64,000 nt of DNA from Ancistrus triradiatus. Its lineage: Eukaryota > Chordata > Actinopteri > Siluriformes > Loricariidae. Location: contig JAJAGP010000333.1 in the NCBI GenBank assembly GCA_025084515.1, forward strand, positions 1 through 64,000, in the 5' to 3' direction. Position numbers and translations under genes: made by a program. This document shows positions 32,934 to 45,343 of the stretch, piece after piece; within the stretch, counting starts at the first letter, position 1, and every line of letters begins with the position of its first letter. The notes under the pieces were generated by a model. That model made no database searches, was not told the DNA's origin, and saw only the letters and a list, made by a program, of their open reading frames with translations.

Positions 32934-35900
32934 GTACAGCTACGCTATCGGCGCTGCTAAAACGATGATTTCGGTTCATAATGGTGTATTCCTTTATCAT
33001 TCGCGATAGTGGGTTTGGGAAGCATGCAGTGGGACGTCCATGAATGATTCGTGTTCATTTGTTAAAGAACGTTTGCAGCAGGTGTCAGGTAAACCCTCAC
33101 CAAGGAAACATGTGTTTGAAGCTCGTGGTTAGATCACTAACCTAACCGGTTCATAAAAGCTATACTCTCTCTTGTTGTATATTTTAGAAGTGACCACACC
33201 TGCTCATATTAAAGCTTTGAGAACTGCTCAAAAGCACTCAAATCAACTCCCAGGAGAACAATCAATGGCGCCAAGGCTACCTAAGGTGGACCAGTGAAGG
33301 GAGCTATCATATTCTGACTGGTGTTCTCATATATGGTACTGGTTTCAAATAGGAATAGTCTCACCCAGGAAAAAATGTACTGTGAATTTTCATAGTAAAA
33401 CTGTGAATAACCTGACAGTTTTAATGTGAACTTTCACAGTTTGACCATGGAGTTCACAGTTCTACTATGGATTTTTGATGGTAATTTGGCCACTTCATGG
33501 TTCTACTGTGAAATTTCATAGTACAACTGTAAACTTGGTGGACTATGAACTGACCATGAATTATTTCACAGTTGTACTATGAATTTTGGTGGTAATTTGG
33601 CCACTTCATGGTTCTACTGTCAAATTTCACAGTAAATTTTTTCCTGGGCAAATATGCAATTAAGAACTAACAGTTGGAGATGATGATTTTCTGAACATAA
33701 TGACTTTAATTTGTCACTTTGCTCAGTTTAATTCGTAAATAATGAAAATAAGTGGATTTACTGGACCAACACTACATGTTGAAAGCCACTCAGGAAGCTC
33801 CTTCAGGGGTCAGTTATTCCAGGCGATCCCCATTCCCCCTGCAAGGACCAGTAGCCACCCCAAAAACAGTAACCAAAATATAAAGAGAACACATGGCTGA
33901 AAAGGCTGCCTAGTGATGTGGAACACACTGCTCCCACATTGGTGACTGTGGTAGCCTAGTGGTTAAGGTATTGGACTCTGGACCAGAAGTTCCTGTGCCG
34001 CACCTATGAACAACCTGGTCTAAATACTTTAGCACCAACTCCTTGTATAATGTCAAATCCCACCTCTGGGTCCCACTGTTGGGTCCTTGAGCAAGACCCT
34101 TAAACCACAATTGCTTGGATTGTAAGACTGTATCAATTGCAAGTCGCTCTGGATAAGGGAGTCTGCTAAATGCTGTAAAAGTAAATGCTCCCTCTGGGGG
34201 CACTCGCTGGCTGCTTGCATGGTCCAATCTGGCTTGACCTCAGCCAAGGCGTGTTCCTGTTAGGGAACAGAAGAGAGTGATTTACCAAACGTGCAGACAG
34301 TTTTGATCTACAAGTAGTCATTACCAGCCACACCAGAAACTAATGCTACACAGAGATTAAGGGCACTATAATAACAAATATTAAGAAATAAGTTAAAGAT
34401 AAAGTGCACAGAAGTCTATAGAAAGAGCAGGTAGAGCAAGAACACTCCTTAACCAAGTGCTCTCATGCCCAACTCTCAAGAGGCAGTGCCAGAGGTCTTA
34501 AGGGTTTTGGGTTCCATCACTGTGACTGAAGTCACTATGGTGGTTTCATAGGAAACTGAGGTTGAGGGGTTGTTCCCATTTAAAAAAATAAAAAAAATAA
34601 AAAATCTGACCATATGTTTTTCCAAATGTCTTTGAAGATATGGTGAGGAGTGGCTGCATTCCTACCACGGTTAAGCATGTTGTGGCATTTGGAGCCTTTC
34701 CAGCTGCTGGTACTGGTGAATTTTTGTCACTGTGAGAAGTAATTGAATGCTTTGGAGTACAGCAAATATGGCAGAAAGGCTTCGCACATTTGAAACATTT
34801 TCTAAATGGGAACAGATCTTATTTTTACTCCTGCCTACACTGCAAAGAAATTTGAGAACAGGTCCATCAGGATCAAATTTTGTTCTGTTCTGAGGTATAG
34901 AGAATATTTGAATATATTAAACACAAACCAGGAAATGTTTTTGTCAACTGTTTTAATCCATCAACCCTGAGTGGAACAGTACTGACTCCTGTGTAAAATG
35001 CTTACTGCAAGTTTACTCACGGGCTTCAACATTTGAACCTACTCCATACTTTCTTTCTTGCTAATGATTTGTCGTTAAAACCGCTGAAGGCTTAATGTTT
35101 TGGCAGTTTGGCCTTGGCCCAATGTTTCGCCTTAGAGTGCACAGTACCACATTTTTTTTCTTTTTGCATGTCCTAGCTTGCTACCAAGCTCTGGGTTAGA
35201 GCACAGGGCCAGCTGTGATATGGCCCTTGAGCAGAGAGGACTAGCAGTGACAACTTGATGGATCCCGCACCATATATTTGATCAGCAGTGGTTGTCTGGT
35301 GGTCTCTTTCCATTGATGGGATGGGTAGAGAGGGTTGACAATTTGTGCATAATAGATCTTTTTATATAATTGGAAAGCTGATTATCTGAGCCATGCACCA
35401 AGCTGTTGGTTGCTCACAACAGTGCATCTTTGTAACTGAGTCTTTGTCTATTCTTTAGTGTGTGGCATAGAGCTTACAATGTGAATCCTGAGAGATACAA
35501 TGTGTATCTCTCAGCCTGGACATGCTTGGCACCAGTTTTATTGGCTACTTTCCTTCTGCTTTTGCTGGTTGTTGAAGCTAATTATACCTTACTATACTGT
35601 TATCACATTGCATTTTAAAAATGCTATCTTTACGTGGATGACTCATGTATCTAATGTAATTTAATGTAATCTAATGTAAATCAGTAGCATCATAAGCCTT
35701 AACGTTTTAGTTTCTATGCTTTAAACTGTTTTAATCCTTATGAAAACACACAATGCTCCTAATCTCAGACTTAAAACACAGATGATTGCAATGGAATTGA
35801 TATCATGTATCGTATTAGAGGTACTAGCATGACATGGCTTTACAGTTAACTGCTTGTTGCACGCACTCACCAATATTTTTTTTAACGAACACTAATACTT

Positions 35901-38900
35901 AGTAGGGACTCCTTTGCTCTCAGTGCAGCCCCGAGTTCTTTGTGGCTTCCATCATGGGTTCCACAAGGTGTTTGAAACATTTCCTTGAGATTCTGCTCCT
36001 TGTTGACATGGTTGCGTCACACAATTTGTGCAATGTTTCCGTTTCTGTTCATGCTGTGAATCTGCCATTCTTCCACATCCCATTGGTGTTCTACTGGATT
36101 CAGGTCCGGTGACTAGGATAGCCATTGTCTGACACTAAACTCATTGTCATGTTCATGAAACCAGTTTGAAACGACTTTTGCTTGGCGACGTGTCAAAAAA
36201 GCAAAGGCCTGTTGACTACAAATCATTTGCAGCCCCATTTCTAGACCTCTGTCAGTTTGCCTACAGATCCAACAGGTCTGTGGATGATGCAATAAACGTA
36301 GGCATCCACTTCATCCTTCAGCATCTGGACTTTGCGGGAACCTGTGCCAGAATCCTGTTTGTGAACTTCAGCTCTGCACTCTGAACTTCAATGCTATCAT
36401 CCCGATCTTACTGCTCTCCCAGCTGCATGTGCTCGACTCTACATGCAGGTGGATTCTGGACATCCTGCTCAACAGGAAGCAGTTTGTGAGCCACAAAACA
36501 ACAGCACATGTTCTGCGTCTTTGCACCTCTACTTTCCTCACAAACAGCTGCAGCTCCAGTCGCCAGTTAGTGAAGCTCTTGAAATTTGCAGATGACCCTT
36601 ATTGAGCTCACTCTGATGGAGAAGAGTTGGTCTACAGGACGGACACTATTTGGTGACGTTGTGCCACGATAGCCACCTGGAACTTGATGCTTTATAGACA
36701 GTAGAGTTGGTTGTGGATCATCAACCTGAGTTGGAGCAGAATATTACATTCCTGACCAAGAGGGTACAGCAGAGAATGTACTTCCTGTGGCAGCTGAAGA
36801 AGTTCAGTCTGCCAAAGGCATTGATGATGCATTTTTACACTGGAGACCATTCTCTCTTCCTCCATTATAGTCTGGTATGATGCTGCCACTGTCACATAGA
36901 CCTGTTCTTAAAAAAAAAAAAAAAAAAAAATATGCAAAAATATATTGTGATATTTCTTTTCGTGATATACTACATTGATTTTTTTTTTTTTTTTTTTTTT
37001 TTAAGGAAGAAAAAACACATTTTAATGGGCTGTAAACAATCTCCATTCCTGTAGATGTTGCAGTACAGTGTTTTGACTCAATTTTGTCTTTCAAATTTGA
37101 TGTGATGTATTAAGACGACTCAGACTGTACGCTGTTTTATACTGTTTGTGTACTGTTTTGTGGAATATCGCAGTATGCAATGTATTGTGATGTAATCGGA
37201 TCGTGACACATGTATCGTGATGTGTTTGGTATAGTATCATATATATAGTATCATATAGTCCCATGATATGTTGTCTGCCTAATTGGATTATACCTTCTTG
37301 ATTTTTCTGCCATCTAATGCAATTCCAGTTATGAGCACTAGTTCTCAGCGAATTGCAGGGCATTAAAGTTTCTTTTTGGTTACATTTTTCTACAAGAAAA
37401 GTACACTTTTGAATTGTTATTCTTCAGAAATAAAAAGGAATATTTTCCCCTGGTTATTTAAGATGTGGTGAAGCTACAGTATGATAAGATGTTGTCTTTA
37501 CATTGAAACCAGGATTGCTGCTCCAGAACAGTGCAAATCTACACAAATACAGAATAAGACAGTCACACAGACAGATTAAGTCAGATAAAGACTTTGCACT
37601 TCAAGACTACTATTGCACTGATAGAATAAAAAGAAATATTGAATATAAGAAATATTATACAGAGGTATTGCTCTGATGGAATAGGGCATTTTGTTTACAA
37701 TTTTAAACCTAATGGGTCTAGTAATTTATTTTAATTCCAAGGGAATACAGTTTTATTGTTAAAAAGACTTCTACAAGAAAATGTGCATTGTTTACACTTA
37801 AGAAATAACAAATCAGTGTCTTTTGTCAAATGTAAATTGTGAGAAAATCGAATCGTGAGCTCAGTATCGTGAATCGAATAGTGAGCAGAGTGTATTGTTC
37901 CACCCCTAGTTTCTTCCTGATTGCAACTGGCCTCATCAACAACGACCAGGTCTCCCACTGAGTTTCAGTCCCCCTTAAAGACACTGCGAAACATACCGAT
38001 GTAAAATTCATATCCTGTTTTACACATGTGCCTTTTACTTTTTGTTTTCATCGCTAGTAACACGGCACAGTACATTAACACAAATAACTCTTTGTGAACG
38101 GCTGCACTTCTTTCTTCAAACAGATCATATTCTGTTGAATTTATTTAATGTTAGCAGTCATTTTTCATCAGATATTGTATAGCTAGAGTTTTGTTTTTCC
38201 TCTTGTTTATTGTTATGCACCACTACACAAAGACCAATTCCTTGTATGTGAAAACTTGCTTGGCAATAAATCTGATTATGGATTAATGATGTTGGTCTTG
38301 TACTGACCTTACCGCCTACGTACCTCTGCAGAAATCAAGATTCCTCAGACCATTAGCCACTTTTTTCCGGTCTTTTATAATCCAATTCTTGTGAGTCCTT
38401 GCCCACTGCAGCATCAGCCTTCTGTTTATCTCTCAGCAAAGTAGATCTCGACATTTTCTTCTGCTGTTGTATCTGGTTGAACGAATTGTCCATTCAGAGA
38501 TGCTTTTCTTCTGGCAAAAGCATCAGCAGGTATAGAAAACCAGCCTATCTGGCACCAACAGTCATGCCATAGTAAGACCAGTAGACATTCGCAATTCCAA
38601 AGCACCATCCCTGGCTGGCTTGGAAAGAACAACAGAATGCTAGAGCAAGAATGGAGACTTTTTAATAGCTGGGCATCAAGACTGAAAGTGGAAATGCGTC
38701 CTTGTACTGATGCTTGTTAGTTCACAGCATTATTTTTTTCCTCTCTTGGGTGGCTGAAGTGAGTGTATTCAGCAAATGCAGAACTGTGGCAAATATTGCG
38801 ACGTGTTCTGAACTGAAACTGGTTTCACCTTTTTTCTATATGCTTTTAAAACCAGTTATCACCTCTGTTTTTCTGCAGCCTCATTCATTGCCCTCATCTC

Positions 38901-41900
38901 TCTAACAGCGCTACTGCAGCTTGCTTTTCCTCAGCATGGCTGTGTTTACATGGCTGGCTCTAACCTGAGTCATGTGCTTCAGATCCAATCAGATGCGGAG
39001 GCTGTGTCTTGCAGGCATGTTGGCATGCACAGACTGAGGATTCTGGCAGCGGATGAGCGTTCTGGACTGTCATGTACACGATTGCACACTGAGGCATCAG
39101 AGACGGAGGAAGAGCGAGCGAGTGAGCTTCTCGTTTTCCTCTGAGCGATGAAGAGGCAGCAGCAGATGACAGCAGGAAGGTGCAGCAGTAACTGCAGCAG
39201 CGTTGGTCTGGGATTGAATGCGAGCTCAGCAGGGGAAAGCTGAGTATTTATAGGCTTCGCTCTGATAAGCCCAGAAGCATGCAGTGGTCTCTACCGGTCT
39301 GATTGGTAGAAAAGGCACGACCGGCCAAGCGGCTATTTTGGGCGTGCTGTCAGATGACGATGTCACCCCATGTGTGCAGGGGCTACAATGCCGGCTAGGG
39401 GAAAACAGTTTGCTTAAAGTGTGCAGCAAAAGTATGTCAGGGCTGAATGAGGACAAAGAACCTGCTTACAGACTCTTCTTCTACTCTGTATGTACCTCCA
39501 GTTCTCATTTCCCTTTCCTTTTCTCTCTCTGTCCTGCTCTGCATGCCTCTTTGCTTAGGCCTGCTTATTGACATGAAACCCTATCCCAGTTAACTCACTG
39601 TTTACTGACTGCCTCGCGTTCTGTCTGCCCCCCCCACACCCTCTGCCTATGATGTTATAATACATGATCATCATGATGCACATTTCTGTATTGTAGCTGC
39701 TGGTGTAATTGCTTTTATAACACCACTGTTAAATCCAGTGATTGGCTTCTAAAATCTGGTTTGGTATCAGTTAATAGATAAATGCTTAAGTTTGGTTAAA
39801 TTGGATAAAAACATCTTACAGTTCAGTTGGTTAAGTGATATAAAAGTCTCTGCAAATCCCCATTGAATGTTCTGCATTTCTGCACTTAATAGGCTGCTTA
39901 TTAAATGTATCTTGAATGTGAAGGCATAGTAACACATTCAATCTAAACCAGTATAACACAAGCTTAATTTTTGTGGAGCATTCTGCCTATAGTCTACATT
40001 CTTCTGTTTATATTCTTAGTAGAGTTGGAAAATTGACTGAGCAAGTCACACAGCNNNNNNNNNNNNNNNNNNNNNNNNNNNNNNNNNNNNNNNNNNNNNN
40101 NNNNNNNNNNNNNNNNNNNNNNNNNNNNNNNNNNNNNNNNNNNNNNNNNNNNNNCAGCAACCCAACGTCTCTGATCACCATAAGACTCTTTGACTATGAA
40201 CCCCCAGCTCTGCCCTTAGTCTAAGGATTCCACATACATTTGCGTTTATTCATTTAGCAGACGCTTTTATCCAGACTGACTTGCAAGTGGTACAGTCTTA
40301 CAGTCCAAGCAATTGTAGGTTAAGGATCTTGTTCAAGGACCCAACAGTGGCAGCTTGGCAGAGATGGGATTTGAACACTTGTCCAAACGTCTGGTCCAAA
40401 TGTCCAGTACTGTAATTGCTAAGCCACCACAGTTTTACATAATAGCCCACAGAATAGAAATGTGCTTCTAAACACAACTACAGTTTGGTGCTAGTGTCGG
40501 GTATGGAGTCTGCCCTTTGATGAGGTCACTAATTTCACCCTGGAACACAATGGCTGTTCTGTGAAGCAAAAGGTACGATTAAGTACCAGGGCGTTTAACC
40601 TTTTATTTATTCATTTTATTTTTTTACGCATTGGCTACAAAGTCTTCCTAATGATGGTAATGTTTTAGTCCTAAATAGTTTAGCTCTTGCAGAGTAAAGA
40701 GCAGTAACTTGTTAGCCAACCTGAGAGCAGATTTGATTTAGGCATGTAGATCAAGGCAATCCATTCTGTTTGAAAGGATATCCGATGTGCAGTAATGATA
40801 GAAAAAGATCTGTTTATAATTAACATTACCTCAGGCAGACACATTGGACTCGACAACAATTTCCGGGCCCACTTTACCCTGAGACAGAGACAAGACCAAG
40901 TCCATAGGTGTTTGAGACTGAGACGAGATGGATACCACTTGTTTATGGTCTCAAGACCGGACTCGAATACTACAACACCTTGGGCAGGGTCCAGTTCTTT
41001 ACAGCGTTCTTTAAAAGCACCACCTGACCTTCACGTTCCAACTTCCAGTACTGATTCACCAGGAACTGCTGTTTCTTGTAGCAGTCCCTTACCACTGAGC
41101 TGTTGGTGTAATATTTTATCTGAAATGCGAACTAACTTCTCAGGAGTTTAGCTATTGTGGCTATAATGGCTTATTTTTACAAATGAATATTTATTTAGGT
41201 CAGGATTAGAAGTGAAGTTACTATATGAGAAGACACTAATTTTACCAGCTCTTACTTTAGTTAAGACCGGAACTTCCCATAACACAACTGCTGTATTGTT
41301 TGTAGTAGTAGCAGAAGATTTCCTGAAATCTAGATCTGAATACTAAATGAAGCATTTACAAAACTTTTAGATTTTTTTTTCAAAGAATCTCAATGAACAT
41401 CACCATGCTTACAGCATGCAAAGCAGATTGAATGGTGGAATGTATTCATGAATTCTTGACCCACATGGGGAGGAGAACTTGAAAATGAGAGGGGTTGATG
41501 TGGGAGTGAGAAGTCTACTAGGCAACAGGAATCCATGCAATGTTCTCTCTTCCTCTTCTAACATATATACAGTATAGAGCTAGATTCTCTGTCCGGTTAC
41601 AAAGCACACACTATGTGCCTGTTATGTTTAAAGTGCTGTGATAAGCGCTCCTTATTTAAAGGTGCTTTCCATGTTCTAGAATTCATGCTGTAACACTGCT
41701 AAAGAGTGTGAGTGTGTGTGTGTGTGTCTGTGTGTGTGGGGGATGTTCCTGACAGACACTTTGTGTCAGACGTTCCTGTGAAATGGAAAACGTTTGTTTG
41801 TCATCGGTTGCTATAGCACAGACCTTTCTGGAACATTGAGGTTTAAGAAAGTGACAGATCTCTACAGATACGTAGGCATTAGTGATTCAGCCTCATCTTA

Positions 41901-44900
41901 ATATTTGAACAGTTTTCTTCAGACATAAACTGCTACTAAGCTTGGTAGTACCTTTTTAAACAAACAGTGCGCTTCCAAACAAAATATAAAGTTTCAACTG
42001 TAAATATCACCACCTTGTTCTTGATGTCCACGAATAATAACACTATGTAACACAAGTTTTGTTCCCAGCTTTGTAATGTTATATTCCAATTGCTTATGTC
42101 TAAAACAAATAAAAAATTGCTTACATTCATCATAAACTTCGCTTTTGTGACCACGGCAACGAAAATTATGAATTTTTATTATAGAAACAGGTCACCAACA
42201 GGCATGCCGAAGTATGCTTTGTAGGCCTCACACATCTTAGCAGATGCTTCCACAGAGTACTTTTTCGCTCTTGTCTTTATAAAGGCCACATACTAGCAAA
42301 ATGTGGGGCTGCTGGATGTATGCAACTCTTGATGCCATCTAAATTGACTAAGTTGCTGTGTACTGTAAGGAAAAAGGATGTCTCTCCAAACTCGATAAAA
42401 ATGGTCAATATTTATTCAATGCAGTATCAAAGTACAAGAGTGTACTGAGGAATCAGCAGAGCAAGACTGATCACCCGGTAGCAGAGTAACACACAATATA
42501 TACATTTGAAAGTAGTGGTCCTTCCTAAGCTCCTCTTGTAATGGGTGTGGGGTGAAGTGTGAATACTGTCGTTATCAGAATTTGAATAGAGAATGAATTC
42601 AGACCTGTCTGTCTAGGTCAATTCCCCTTTGTCTGTGATGGCTGTTGGCCACTTACTTTGCAATCCCAATCAATTAGATCATGTCTCTCCGTCTCTCGGG
42701 AAGGGCTATAGTGGCCCTATATAACTGTAGTTATACAGCTACCTACAATTCTGTACAGTCCCAGAAAGTTCTAGATAATTCTGGACAGTTCTAGAAACTT
42801 CTTGATAGTTCTCACAATTCCAGAAGCTTCTTAAGTATCTTGAAATATGGCGAATATCCTTAAAAATAGATCAATTTCAAAATATAATTGTGCTGACAAC
42901 AAAAGCAAAGTTTACAGGGAATAATAACTGTTTTCTATTCATTTAGGGTACAAACAATCAGGAAAACACACTTAATAACTGGGAACAAAAAATGTTTTGA
43001 AAATTGTTACATGGTGTAATGTAATGAACTCTATAATAATGCCTAACTGCAGTCCAGCTAGACCATCAATCACTACAGCTGCCACTGAAATGTATGTTGT
43101 TAACTTTGAATTCGATCGTGTCTCTGTTTTGTGCACATCAGAGTCGAGGGAATGGTGATTAAATTTATTGCGGTACTGGTCATCATTTTTCTGCTGTTTT
43201 CACGGTATCCTGCCCTCCCACAGTGTCCCTGCACCGTCTTGCTTTCTGTGGTCTTTTGAGGTTGTTATTGTGACAGTTTCAAGCCAAAATGTGACACATT
43301 TTTCATTGCATGTTTTTTTTAAAAAGTGTTTGTGAGCGTCACGTTGTATAAACTCCAAACCAGTTGCATACTGTAACAACTGAATGGTGGATATCATCCT
43401 CTGTGTGTGTTGCCAAACAAACAAGGACTGGTCATGTCCTAAGAACCAGCCCACTCCGAACTGTTATTGGCTTAATATTGTTTGATCAGGCAAAATGAAA
43501 GCTGGACTACTGTAAAGTATCCGAGTGTTAAAATGGCGTGGGATGCCATGTCAGTGGTTTTTGCACATGTAATGAAATATATTTGGTGTGATTGTTTTCA
43601 CCATCTCATTGTTCACAATCCGGAAACATCATGTCACCCACACTGCCTACACCCTGTGATGATCTGCTGCTCGATCAGTTTATTGTGGTGCAGTGAAGTT
43701 AGACTAAGCTTAATCTCACACACTGGGATTGTATAGGTGGCAAAACTGCTGAATCTACAGTTAGATTGCACAAACTATTGGGAAGGTTTTGCAGAACAAA
43801 GCTTTTTTTTTTGTCTATTAACTACAAAGGTAATGATCTTGTTGAGTTTACTTGATGCTGCTGAAACTTTGACTTTAACTAGGTTATGTGGTTGGATTCA
43901 ACAAAATAGCTTTTTGTTGCCTGTAAACACTCAAGGTGGGTTTGGAATGAAAAATAGTACACAGAAAATAACCCAATCCTTACAGTTTTCTCCAAAGATC
44001 TCCAACCTCTATTGGGATAGTTCTGGACTATTAAGGACCATTCTGGGCTCCATTAAGTACCAGGATATTTCATAAATTCTTTCAGCAAGACAAATGAAAC
44101 ACAAATGTTTTTTAAGTCTTTGACATGGCCATGCCAGTCCTCTGTGGGTTGAACAGAACCAGACCTAAAACCCAGGAGGATCTGGAGAGGTTGAGTTTTC
44201 AGGAGTGGCTTGCATTTCGTGCTCTATTTTCCAATCTCAAAGCATTGTGGGAGAAACCTGTAAAATGTAGAACGTGGTACTAATTGCAAATGTGACAGTA
44301 ATCGAACAAACATGGTTTTGTTTAAAAAAGATACATTTAAAGGTGAATTTAAATTTAGTTTACACCCTTATCCAAAGCGACTTAACTTGCATTCAATCAC
44401 ATATGATCTTACATGCAATACAGTGACATAAAATCTTCCAATCCAAGCAAGTGGGGGTTAAGTGCCTTGCTTAAGGATGTAACAGTGGCAGTTTGGCAGA
44501 GGTTGGCTTTGAACCCTGGACATTCTGGGCCTCCACAGTGTCACGTTCTCGTAACTTGTACCTATTCTTTCTCAAGGGTGCTGGTAACGGGATCAAGTAA
44601 CCACAATATGGTTATCCACCCCAACTACAAACTGTTTGAAATGCTAATGCTGCTGCTGCTGTTTTTCAGGCATCCTTTCAGCGTTCCAACAGCCATGACA
44701 AGGTGAGGAAGATTGTAGCAGAGGAGGGGCGAGCAGCTCGCAACCTCATTGCTTGGAGTGTACCTTTGGAGAACAAGGAAGAGGAAGGCAAGTACACACA
44801 CAGACTCACAAACAAACAAAAAAAAATCAGACATATTTTACCATTTTCATTTGACTAGTCTTGATGCAGCCTTGTCTATAGATGTAACCTTGAATGTGTT

Positions 44901-45279
44901 GCTGAAATGGCCATTGTTGATAGTGACGTCAAATAAACAAACATAACCTGTGAATATGAAAGCAGTACAACTACAGTGTATAAATTCATTGTGTTTAGTG
45001 GTGAATTCATTTTGTATGTAACCTTTTTAGTACTTTACTCTTAAAATATCACTGCAAGAAACGATACAACCCTGTAGTTTGGCCCATTTCAATTCAAACA
45101 TTCAATAAAACCCTAAAAGTATTGTTATTTTTGTACTCAATTACTAGCATGTGTTAGTGTTTGAGTGCTGTTATGGTGCAGGGCTGCAACAAGCGGTCAT
45201 TATATTTTTTTTACATATATAAGATGTAAATAATGATAAAGGCTGATAGCTATATAAAAGTTATTTTTATTATTCATTT

Positions 45280-45343
<64 letters not shown>

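Noticed and set aside
39973..40224. 83-codon frame through the gap
   Set aside because: It contains the 100-N placeholder and has no meaning.
42749..42830. CRISPR-like periodicity
   Set aside because: The period is 10 bases with no spacers. This is eukaryotic intron DNA.
44792..44793. GT donor four bases after the GC donor of scaper coding exon 2
   Set aside because: It leaves two bases, giving an unconserved frame in exon 3 and a wrong phase into exon 4.
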